Shown here piece by piece: positions 1 through 5,390 of a DNA stretch of 5,491 bases. The position numbers and the translations under genes were made by a program. The stretch spans positions 1 to 5,491 of the forward strand of contig RFJX01000027.1 in assembly GCA_003694425.1 (NCBI GenBank), written 5' to 3'. A model generated the notes under the pieces. The model searched no databases. It was not told the origin of the DNA and saw only the letters and a program-made list of their open reading frames with translations. This DNA comes from Gammaproteobacteria bacterium (GTDB taxonomy: Bacteria; Pseudomonadota; Gammaproteobacteria; J113). Every line of letters starts with the position of its first letter. Position 1 is the first letter of the stretch.

Positions 1-46
1 TCAGTTGTCAGTTGTCAGTTGTCAGTTGTCAGTTGTCAGTTGTCAG
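1..46. repeat. Perfect heptamer tandem array (TCAGTTG)n
   Basis: Six identical consecutive copies of TCAGTTG are followed by a partial copy, TCAG. The array begins at the first base of the window, so it probably continues to the left. The copies show no divergence, which suggests recent slippage expansion, in contrast to the degenerate array at 86-162. Heptamer short tandemly repeated repetitive (STRR) sequences are known from intergenic DNA of cyanobacteria and some other bacteria; assignment to that class is inference. No coding sequence is seen here. Confidence 0.97.
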
Positions 47-85
47 ACAAGAGCGTAATTGCCCTCCCCGGCCTGTCAAGCTGCT

Positions 86-162
86 GATGACAGATCACTG
101 ATCACTGATGACTGATGACTGATGACTGATGACTGATTACTGATTGCCGATTGCTGATGGCC
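86..162. repeat. Degenerate heptamer tandem array (consensus GATGACT)
   Basis: Eleven consecutive 7-bp units can be read in a single register: GATGACA, two GATCACT, four GATGACT, GATTACT, GATTGCC, GATTGCT and GATGGCC. GAT is invariant and the last four bases drift towards GC-rich forms close to the response-regulator stop codon. The array ends 4 bp from that stop (167-169), so it forms the 3' flank of the two-component operon. On the plus strand its ATGACTG register can pair with the CAGTTGT register of the array at 1-46. Its inner end is repeated in inverted orientation at 2150-2181. Confidence 0.95.
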
Positions 163-166
163 ATCC

Positions 167-814
167 TCACGCCTCCAGCAACCCGTGACGGATCGCCAGA
201 CGGGCCAGGTCGGCCACGGTGGTGGCGCCGAGCTTGTTCTTCACCTGGGTACTGTAGTTGGCCACCGTCTTGTAGCTCAGCGAGAGACGGTCGGCGATCT
301 CGTTGATGTTGCAGCCCTCTGCCAGCAGACAGAAGATCTCGAACTCACGGGTCGAGAGCCCGGCGAAGGGGCTGCTGCGGCCGCGGGTCTTCTGGAAGGC
401 GAGGCGCTGGGCGATGTCACCGTCGATATGGAGCTCGCCGGCGGCGATCTGGCGGACCGCCTCGACCAGCACCTCCGGCGCGCTGCTCTTGGGCAGGTAG
501 CCACGGGCACCCGCCTGCAGGGCCTGCTCCACGAAGACGGTGTCCTCGTGCATGGAGAAGACCAGGATCCGGGCCGCCGGGTCGCGCGCGACGATGCGCC
601 GGATCGCCTCCAGTCCGCCGATACCGGGCAGCGAGAGGTCCATCACCACCACATCGGCCCCTTGTTCCTGATAGAGACGGCAGGCCTGCTCGCCGCTCTC
701 CGCCTCGCCGGTCACCACCAGGTCGTCGGCGCTCTCCAGCAGGACCCGGTAGCCCGCGCGCACCACGGCATGGTCGTCGACCAGCAGCACCCTGATCCCT
801 TCACGCCTGGTCAT
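167..814 (-). CDS. NarL/FixJ-family two-component response regulator
   Basis: A 215-residue DNA-binding response regulator, the usual length for the NarL/GacA/UvrY family. The N-terminal receiver domain (about residues 7-122) has the acidic pair D13-D14, the phosphoacceptor D59 in VVMDLSLPG, the switch residue S87, Y106 and the conserved K109 in GYLPKS. A LuxR-type helix-turn-helix follows at about 150-212, with GLSTREFEIF, NEIADRLSLSYKTVANY and a C-terminal dimerisation helix. It should be phosphorylated by the kinase encoded immediately upstream and then bind DNA as a transcription factor. Its ATG overlaps the kinase stop codon (ATGA) and has a strong GGAGGT site 6 bases before it, so the two are co-translated. 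Recognition-helix residues differ from the common TVSTH form (here TVANYSTQV). Targets cannot be read from the sequence; the divergent TonB operon is a candidate. Confidence 0.96.
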   Translation of the reverse strand: MTRREGIRVLLVDDHAVVRAGYRVLLESADDLVVTGEAESGEQACRLYQEQGADVVVMDLSLPGIGGLEAIRRIVARDPAARILVFSMHEDTVFVEQALQAGARGYLPKSSAPEVLVEAVRQIAAGELHIDGDIAQRLAFQKTRGRSSPFAGLSTREFEIFCLLAEGCNINEIADRLSLSYKTVANYSTQVKNKLGATTVADLARLAIRHGLLEA

Positions 815-2145
815 TGCTGTACCTCCAGTGGCAGTTCGATCTCCATCCTCACACCCCGCCCCGGCCCGGACTCGATCCGGAAGCGCCCGCCAAGGGCGCC
901 GGTCCGTTCCTCGATGCCGAGCAGCCCCAGCCCACGCCTGGTGGTGCGCGGGTCGAAACCACGACCGTCGTCCTCGATCACCAGCCGCAATCCCCCGTCG
1001 GCGGGGGTCAGGGAGACCGCGACGGTACCCGCACCGGCGTGTCTGGCCACATTGGTCAGGGCCTCCTGGACGATACGATAGAGGTTGATCCTGGTGTCGT
1101 CATCCGGCTCGGGCAATCCCGGCGCAATCTCCAGGCTGCAGAAGGTCTCCTGATGGCGGCTGTTCCAGTCATCCACCATCTCCTGCAGTGCGGGAACCAG
1201 CCCCAGTTCGTCCAGGACCACGGGGCGCAGCCGGCGCATCATGCCTCTCACCACATCGTAGATCTGACCGGCAATCCCGCTGATAGTACGGGCACCGCTC
1301 CGCGCTGCTTCCGGGTCTGTTCCTTCGCCGCGGTCGATGGTGGCCGCCACGGCCCGGATGGCGCTGAGCGACTGCCCGAGCTCGTCGTGCAGCTCGTGGG
1401 CGAGGTGACGCCGCTCCTCCTCGCGGATATGCAGCGCCTGCCTGGCGAGCCGAAGGTTCTCCTCCCGGCCCTGCTCCAGGGCCCCGGCCATCAGGTTGAC
1501 ACCCCGGGCGATCTGATCGAGTTCGGGGGTCCCCAGGGAATCGAGCCTGGTGCGATAGTTGCCCGATCCGATCTCCTCCAGGGTATCGAGGATGGTGGTG
1601 ACGGGTCGCAGCCAGTGCCCCACCGCCAGGTGGATCGTGACCAGGGAGAGGACCAGGGCGAGGGCCAGCAGCCCGAGCAGTACCCGCGCCTCCTCCCACG
1701 CCTCGCCTATCTCATCCGCCGGATCGGTCCAGACGACAATCGCCCCCCGTGGATCGCCCGGCAGCCGGAGGGTGTAGCGCGGGTGCCGATCCCCGGGCCA
1801 GACCAGCCGGGTGAACCAGGCCGGCGCACGCGCATCCGGGGGTGCCGCCGGGGCCTCCACGGCGGGTATCGACCCGGGCGCGCCGGAGCGGAACTCGAGG
1901 CGCAGATGGCGGGTGTGGGCCAGATGGCCGAGCCGCTCACGCAGGCGCCCGAGCAGGGCCTCGCTGGCCGGCCGGTCGAGTTCGTCCAGGGCGATCTCCA
2001 GCAGTTGCAGGGTCAGCCTGGCGGTGGATTCCATCTCGTCACTGACCGCCTTGCGGGCGTTGTGGATGACCAGGGCCGCCCCCAGGACGAAGACCAGCAG
2101 GAACAGGGCCGAGAGCAGGAGATTGAGGCGGAGGTGGAGACTCAT
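811..2145 (-). CDS. Membrane sensor histidine kinase, HisKA_3 class, MoxY/UhpB-like
   Basis: A 444-residue inner-membrane sensor kinase (from the chosen start). Transmembrane helix 1 is at about 7-30, a periplasmic region at about 31-150, helix 2 at about 155-178, and a HAMP linker follows to about 230. The HisKA_3 dimerisation and phosphotransfer domain has the H-box AHELHDELGQ, with phosphoacceptor H253. The HATPase domain shows the N-box QEALTNVARHA (N365), DDGRGFD (392-398) and GLGLLGIEER (405-414), so it looks catalytically complete. The N-terminus, with helix 1 running into HNARKAVSDEMES, resembles the LapD/MoxY-type sensor domain; this is from memory of the family and only moderately sure. 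The signal sensed is unknown. Longer starts exist (ATG at 2157, TTG at 2163), but they place the N-terminus inside the heptamer tract and lack a ribosome site. ATG 2145 gives a standard short cytoplasmic lead, MSLHLRLN. No good Shine-Dalgarno site precedes it either. Confidence 0.94.
   Translation of the reverse strand: MSLHLRLNLLLSALFLLVFVLGAALVIHNARKAVSDEMESTARLTLQLLEIALDELDRPASEALLGRLRERLGHLAHTRHLRLEFRSGAPGSIPAVEAPAAPPDARAPAWFTRLVWPGDRHPRYTLRLPGDPRGAIVVWTDPADEIGEAWEEARVLLGLLALALVLSLVTIHLAVGHWLRPVTTILDTLEEIGSGNYRTRLDSLGTPELDQIARGVNLMAGALEQGREENLRLARQALHIREEERRHLAHELHDELGQSLSAIRAVAATIDRGEGTDPEAARSGARTISGIAGQIYDVVRGMMRRLRPVVLDELGLVPALQEMVDDWNSRHQETFCSLEIAPGLPEPDDDTRINLYRIVQEALTNVARHAGAGTVAVSLTPADGGLRLVIEDDGRGFDPRTTRRGLGLLGIEERTGALGGRFRIESGPGRGVRMEIELPLEVQQ
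821..826 (-). promoter_or_regulatory. Shine-Dalgarno site for the response regulator
   Basis: The minus strand reads GGAGGT six bases before the ATG at 814-812. It lies inside the last codons of the kinase gene. This fixes the regulator start and gives it its own strong ribosome site in addition to coupling through the ATGA overlap. Confidence 0.85.
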
Positions 2146-2149
2146 GGAT

Positions 2150-2186
2150 ATGGCCATCGGCAATCGGCCATCGGCAGTCGGGCACG
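2150..2186. repeat. Short GC-rich heptamer tract upstream of the kinase gene
   Basis: From 2152 the plus strand reads GGCCATC, GGCAATC, GGCCATC, GGCAGTC and GGGCACG in a 7-bp register. These units are the reverse-complement types of those at the inner end of the 86-162 array. The 32 bases at 2150-2181 match the minus-strand reading of 164-133 at 26 of 32 positions. The tract occupies the leader and ribosome-binding region of the kinase gene, ending 4 bp before its chosen ATG. It also contains the palindrome ATGGCCAT (2150-2157). Confidence 0.85.
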
Positions 2187-2202
2187 CGGGATCACGAAAC
2201 GA

Positions 2203-2211
2203 AGTATCTCA
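2203..2211 (-). promoter_or_regulatory. Possible extended -10 for the two-component operon
   Basis: The minus strand reads TGAGATACT, an extended -10 element (TG, one base, then GATACT with 4 of 6 consensus matches). No convincing -35 hexamer lies at the expected distance. The -35 region (about 2225-2232) would overlap the left end of the 2230-2246 palindrome, which would suit an activator-dependent promoter. It is a weak call made by eye. Confidence 0.25.
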
Positions 2212-2229
2212 CAGGTACACAGTCGAATA

Positions 2230-2246
2230 TCGGGAAATTTTCCCGA
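2230..2246. promoter_or_regulatory. Near-perfect palindrome in the divergent spacer, candidate operator
   Basis: TCGGGAAATTTTCCCGA has two perfect 8-bp arms around a single central T (2238). It lies 84 bp before the kinase start and 97 bp before the DUF3450 start. It is centred about 69 bp upstream of the predicted rightward transcription start and about 42 bp upstream of the predicted leftward one. Both are usual activator positions, though both starts are predictions. It does not match a consensus I recognise; autoregulation by the adjacent NarL-type regulator is one possibility. No T-run follows, so it is not a terminator. Confidence 0.5.
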
Positions 2247-2271
2247 ATCCCGCCCGCCCCCTCCCGTCGTC

Positions 2272-2300
2272 TTGAGGCGGAAGGGCAAAGTGCCTAATAT
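2272..2300 (+). promoter_or_regulatory. Predicted sigma70-type promoter of the DUF3450-TonB operon
   Basis: TTGAGG (2272-2277, 4 of 6 to TTGACA) and TAATAT (2295-2300, 4 of 6 to TATAAT) are separated by exactly 17 bp. Transcription would start near 2307, leaving a leader of about 37 bases before the GTG at 2344. The AT-rich -10 stands out in a GC-rich region. The call is by eye only. Confidence 0.45.
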
Positions 2301-2325
2301 CGTGCGCTCTCTCATACCGTACCAG

Positions 2326-2330
2326 AAGGA
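2326..2330 (+). promoter_or_regulatory. Likely Shine-Dalgarno site for the DUF3450 gene
   Basis: AAGGA is the only purine-rich ribosome-type site near the start. It lies 13 bases before the GTG at 2344, longer than the usual 5-9. In-frame ATC codons at 2335 and 2338 are closer, but ATC is a very rare start. No ATG lies in frame nearby. Confidence 0.4.
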
Positions 2331-2343
2331 CCAGATCATCACC

Positions 2344-3102
2344 GTGCGCATCCCGTTACTCCTGGCGGCACTCCTGCTCGCCGCATCCGCCCGGGCCGCC
2401 GACTCGCTCGACGCGGCCATCGACACCCGACTCGAGAGCCACGAGGCGGTGAAGGAAAACCAGAAACAGGTCGACGAGATGGCCGACCGGAGCGAAGAGA
2501 TGCGGCAGGAATACCGCCAGCTCCTCGGCCAGATCGAGAGCCTGCGCGCCTACAACGGCCAGCTCGAACGGCTGGTGCAGAAGCAGGAGGAGAAGCTCGC
2601 CTCCTACCGCGCCCAGATCAGCAATATCCGGGTCATCCAGCAGCAACTGCTGCCCTTCATGCTGCGCATGATCGATGTCCTCGGCGAGGTGATCGACAAG
2701 GACCTGCCCTTCCTCCTGGAGGAACGCCGCGCCAGGGTGGCGCAACTGCGCAAGATGATGGACGACCCGTCGGTGCCGATGCCCGAGAAGTTCCGCCGCA
2801 TCAACGAGGTCTACAAGATCGAGACCGACTACGGCCGCACCATCGAGGCCTATACCTCATCACTGGAGATGGAGGGAACGTCCCGCACGGTCGATTTCCT
2901 GCGACTCGGCCGGGTGGGACTCTACTATCAGACCCTGGACGGCAGCGAGTCCGGTGTCTGGGACGCCCGGAACGGACGCTGGCAGCGCCTGGAGGAGGCG
3001 CTCAACAAGGAGGTGCTGCACGGACTCCAGATCGCCCGCAAACAGGTGCCGCCTGACCTGTTGCGGCTGCCGGTCAGCGCACCGGAGGATGCGGGGTCAT
3101 GA
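2344..3102 (+). CDS. DUF3450-family secreted coiled-coil protein of the TonB2-type operon
   Basis: A 252-residue periplasmic protein. From a GTG start it has a short classical signal peptide (MRIPLLLAALLLAASARA, cleavage after A18). A long glutamine- and glutamate-rich coiled coil follows at about 22-100, then a helical C-terminal half. The stretch FRRINEVYKIETDYGRTIEAY (150-170) and DFLRLGRVGLYYQTLDG (184-200) are what I recognise as DUF3450 hallmarks. The length fits the family. Proteins of this family usually head operons with TtpC, ExbB, ExbD, TonB and a TPR protein, as here. The biochemical role is unknown; a periplasmic structural partner of the TtpC or TonB complex is inference. In-frame GTG codons at 2290 and 2302 would add an 18 or 14 residue lead, but they sit on or next to the predicted -10. 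The reading frame is open far upstream only because it runs antisense through the kinase gene. Confidence 0.88.
   Translation: MRIPLLLAALLLAASARAADSLDAAIDTRLESHEAVKENQKQVDEMADRSEEMRQEYRQLLGQIESLRAYNGQLERLVQKQEEKLASYRAQISNIRVIQQQLLPFMLRMIDVLGEVIDKDLPFLLEERRARVAQLRKMMDDPSVPMPEKFRRINEVYKIETDYGRTIEAYTSSLEMEGTSRTVDFLRLGRVGLYYQTLDGSESGVWDARNGRWQRLEEALNKEVLHGLQIARKQVPPDLLRLPVSAPEDAGS
3084..3088 (+). promoter_or_regulatory. Shine-Dalgarno site for the TtpC-like gene
   Basis: GGAGG lies 10 bases before the ATG at 3099, inside the final codons of the DUF3450 gene. It favours 3099 over the later in-frame ATG at 3120, which is 31 bases away and has only a weak GGGCGG before it. Confidence 0.65.
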
Positions 3103-4466
3103 TGGGCGGTACGTCACACATGCGTCTGGTTGCCATCGTCCTGATCCTGTCGGGACTGAGCCTCGCACTCCCTGCCCGGGCCGCGTCCCCGCTGCAGGAA
3201 CTGCTGGAGAAGGTGAGGGAGGAATCCAGCCAGGAGAGGATGGACCTGCAGGAACGACTCAGACGTTTCGAGGCGGAAAAGGACAAACAGGCCGCCCTGC
3301 TGGAGGAGGCCCGGAAGGAGCTGGAGCGGGAAGAGGCGCGAACCTCCGATCTGAAGCAGCGCTTCGAGACGAACCAGGAATCGCTCAAGTTCCAGCTGAG
3401 CGTACTGCAGCGCAACCTCGGCGATCTCGGCCGCCTCAAGGGCATCTCGCGGGAACTGGCCGCGAGCGTCAGGGGAACGCTGGCCAACTCCCTGATCACC
3501 GCCCAGTATCCCGACCGGCTGCGGGTTCCGGAGCTGCTGTCGAAGCTCCGGGAGATGCCCTCCATCGCCCAGCTCACCGACCTGTGGCTGCTGCAGCTCC
3601 AGGAGATCGCGGAGTCGGGGCGAGTCGTCCGCTTCGGGACGAAGGTCATCACCAGCCGGGGTGAGGTTGCGCAGGCCCGGGTGACCCGGGTCGGGGTCTT
3701 CACCGTCACCAGCGATGGCAACTTCCTGCGCTATCTCCCCGAGACCCGCGACCTGGTCGAACCTCCGCGCCAGCCGCCCCTGCGCTACCGCAGGCTGGCG
3801 CAGGAGCTGGAACAGGCCAGCGAGGGCCTGGTCACCACCACCATCGATCCCACCCGGGGGAGCATGCTGGCGCTGCTGGTCCAGACCCCCGACCTGCGCG
3901 AACGGCTGGAGCAGGGCGGGATCATCGGCTACATCATCCTGGGACTGGGGGCCCTCGGCCTGCTGCTGGTGCTGGAGCGTTTCCTGCGCCTGGGCTGGCT
4001 GTGGCGGGCCATCCGCCGCCAGTTGCAGGACGAGACGCCCAATCCCCTCAATCCGCTCGGCCGGATCATGCAGGTCTATGCCGAGAACCCCGGCCTCGAT
4101 GCCGAGACCCTTGGGCTGAAACTGGACGAGGCCATCCTGCGCGAGCTGCCCGTGGTCCAGCGCGGCCTGGGTACCCTCTCCATCCTGGCGGCGGTCGCCC
4201 CACTGCTCGGGCTGCTGGGCACCGTCACCGGCATCATCGAGACCTTCCAGTCGATCACCCTGTTCGGGACCGGCGACCCCAGGGTGATGTCGGGGGGCAT
4301 CTCCCAGGCCCTGGTCACCACGGTCGAGGGCCTGGCGGTCGCCATCCCGCTGCTGCTGTTCCACAGCATGCTCTCCACCCGCAGCCAGCGGATCGTCCAG
4401 GTGCTGGACGAGGAGAGCGCCGCGATGGTCGCGCGGATGGCCGAACAGGCAGGCCGTCATGCCTGA
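3099..4466 (+). CDS. ttpC: TtpC-like MotA/TolQ/ExbB-family protein with periplasmic coiled coil
   Basis: A 455-residue inner-membrane protein and long ExbB paralogue, close in length and layout to TtpC of the Vibrio TonB2 system. It has a signal peptide at about 8-28 (PARA then AS), a charged coiled coil at about 31-120, and a periplasmic domain to about 270. The ExbB-like part has three transmembrane helices at about 274-293, 358-384 and 400-425. The family core APLLGLLGTVTGIIETF (367-383) contains T375, equivalent to E. coli ExbB T148, and GGISQALVTTVEGLAVAIP (399-417) forms helix 3. The position of E. coli ExbB E176 is Q403, but E410 lies two helical turns further on. It should join or regulate the ExbB-ExbD proton-driven motor. 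Its ATG overlaps the previous stop (ATGA). The first seven residues (MMGGTSH) are unusual before a signal peptide, so a start at M8 (3120) remains possible. The gene symbol is by architecture and context. Confidence 0.9.
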   Translation: MMGGTSHMRLVAIVLILSGLSLALPARAASPLQELLEKVREESSQERMDLQERLRRFEAEKDKQAALLEEARKELEREEARTSDLKQRFETNQESLKFQLSVLQRNLGDLGRLKGISRELAASVRGTLANSLITAQYPDRLRVPELLSKLREMPSIAQLTDLWLLQLQEIAESGRVVRFGTKVITSRGEVAQARVTRVGVFTVTSDGNFLRYLPETRDLVEPPRQPPLRYRRLAQELEQASEGLVTTTIDPTRGSMLALLVQTPDLRERLEQGGIIGYIILGLGALGLLLVLERFLRLGWLWRAIRRQLQDETPNPLNPLGRIMQVYAENPGLDAETLGLKLDEAILRELPVVQRGLGTLSILAAVAPLLGLLGTVTGIIETFQSITLFGTGDPRVMSGGISQALVTTVEGLAVAIPLLLFHSMLSTRSQRIVQVLDEESAAMVARMAEQAGRHA

Positions 4467-4977
4467 TCCAGGCGCCCTCCTGGAAGCCCTGCTCAGGCTT
4501 TCTGATCAGGGCGGCCTGGTGCTGGTCGCGATCTTCGTGGTCTCGCTGTTCATGTGGACCCTGATCCTCGAGCGCTATCTCTACCTCCGGCAACGCTATC
4601 CAGGGGAGCTTCAGCGAAGGCTCGAGGCATGGCGCCAGCGCAGCGACCATGCATCGTGGTACGCCCAGCGGATCCGGGAGGGGCTGATCGCCGAGCTGGC
4701 GGTCTCGTTGCGGGTCTGGCTGCGGACCATCGAGACACTCACCGCCATCCTTCCCCTGCTGGGGCTGCTGGGGACGGTCATCGGGATGATCAGCACCTTC
4801 GAGGTGATGAAGGTCTTCGGCACGGGCAACGCCAGGGGCCTCGCCTCCGGGATCTCCACGGCACTGATCACCACCACGGCAGGCCTGGTGACCAGCATCT
4901 CGGGACTCTATTTCAGTGCCAATCTCAGCCACCGTGCCGAGATCGAGATCAACAAGGCCAGGGACATGCTCCAGTGA
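4459..4977 (+). CDS. exbB: ExbB-type proton channel subunit of the TonB2-type system
   Basis: A 172-residue inner-membrane protein, short as in the TonB2-type ExbB group. Helix 1 is at about 19-38, followed by a cytoplasmic loop. Helices 2 and 3 are at about 93-115 and 131-153 and carry the family core ILPLLGLLGTVIGMISTF (97-114, with T106 equivalent to E. coli ExbB T148) and ASGISTALITTTAGL (129-143). With ExbD it forms the proton-driven motor that energises TonB. At the position of E. coli ExbB E176 there is T134, and the usual AIP motif after helix 3 is replaced by TSISGL. Its ATG overlaps the TtpC gene end by 8 bp (ATGCCTGA) with only a weak AGGC-type ribosome site, so translation is probably coupled. 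The confidence is high for the family and slightly lower for the exact subgroup. Confidence 0.94.
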   Translation: MPDPGALLEALLRLSDQGGLVLVAIFVVSLFMWTLILERYLYLRQRYPGELQRRLEAWRQRSDHASWYAQRIREGLIAELAVSLRVWLRTIETLTAILPLLGLLGTVIGMISTFEVMKVFGTGNARGLASGISTALITTTAGLVTSISGLYFSANLSHRAEIEINKARDMLQ

Positions 4978-5378
4978 GACGCTCGCATACCGAACAGGGC
5001 TCGCCGGCGGCGGCGGTCAACCTGACACCGCTGATCGACATGGTCTTCATCCTCCTCATCTTCTTCGTGGTCACCTCCTCCTTCGTCAAGGAGTCCGGGA
5101 TCGAGGTCAACCGGCCGACGGCCGAGACCGCCGAACGCCAGGAGCGGGGCAATATCATCATCGCCATCAGCAGCAACGGCGAGGTGTGGATGGACAAGCG
5201 GCAGGTGGACCCCCACGCCGTACGGACGGAGGTGCTGCGGCTCAAGGCCGAGAATCCGGAAGGCTCCGTGGTCATCGTGGCCGACGAGAAGGCCGATACC
5301 GGGACCCTGGTCGAGGTGATGGATCAGGTGCGCCTGGCCGGCATCACCAAGGTCTCGATCGCCGCCAGTCAGGAATAG
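4974..5378 (+). CDS. exbD: ExbD/TolR-family biopolymer transport protein
   Basis: A 134-residue single-pass inner-membrane protein of normal ExbD length. The cytoplasmic lead is about 15 residues. The transmembrane helix (about 20-38) begins with VNLTPLIDMVFILLIFF, and D22 is the proton-carrying aspartate (E. coli ExbD D25). A periplasmic domain follows, with the family signature VVIVADEKADTGTLVEVMD (about 101-119) and a final AGITKVSIA strand. It works inside an ExbB ring to couple the proton gradient to TonB. The start is GTG overlapping the exbB stop (GTGA), with AGGGA at 4960-4964 nine bases before it. No ATG gives a plausible start, since the first in-frame ATG lies within the membrane helix. 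Confidence 0.94.
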   Translation: MRRSHTEQGSPAAAVNLTPLIDMVFILLIFFVVTSSFVKESGIEVNRPTAETAERQERGNIIIAISSNGEVWMDKRQVDPHAVRTEVLRLKAENPEGSVVIVADEKADTGTLVEVMDQVRLAGITKVSIAASQE

Positions 5379-5390
5379 CCTTCCTCTGCC

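Noticed and set aside
1..162. CRISPR array
   Set aside because: The units are 7 bp and directly contiguous with no unique spacers, so these are tandem heptamers.
156..165. Palindrome GATGGCCATC after the response-regulator stop as a terminator
   Set aside because: It is a 10-bp perfect palindrome but has no loop and no following T-run on the minus strand. It is better explained as the inner end of the heptamer array.
185..1081. A 298-codon plus-strand open frame opposite the response regulator and the kinase C-terminus
   Set aside because: It is antisense to well-supported domains, with a His/Gln/Gly-rich product without motifs.
2145..2163. Longer kinase start at TTG 2163 or ATG 2157
   Set aside because: Both lie in the heptamer tract without a ribosome site and add residues (MPMAIS or MAIS) before a normal kinase N-terminus. 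They are kept only as alternatives.
2230..2246. Rho-independent terminator
   Set aside because: The dyad has an AT-rich centre with essentially no loop and no T-run on either strand, and it lies between divergent genes where a terminator is not needed.
814..3102. A very long plus-strand open frame (762 codons) covering the antisense of the kinase gene and the DUF3450 gene
   Set aside because: The first two thirds are antisense to a kinase with all catalytic motifs and translate to low-complexity Pro/Gly/Gln-rich sequence. Only the part from about 2344, with a signal peptide and DUF3450 features, is real.
3114..4460. A 448-codon minus-strand open frame opposite the TtpC-like gene
   Set aside because: It is a mirror of high-GC codon usage, with a Gln/Gly/Asp-rich product that has no recognisable fold. 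The plus strand has a signal peptide, coiled coil and ExbB core.
4315..4932. Minus-strand open frame opposite exbB
   Set aside because: It is a GC-skew shadow; exbB on the plus strand has the conserved TolQ/ExbB core and overlapping operon junctions.
3099..4977. MotA-type flagellar stator or TolQ of the Tol-Pal system
   Set aside because: The DUF3450 neighbour, the TtpC-type periplasmic coiled coil, the short ExbB, the ExbD and the TonB-like anchor point to a TonB2-type operon. No MotB peptidoglycan-binding domain or Tol-Pal genes are seen.
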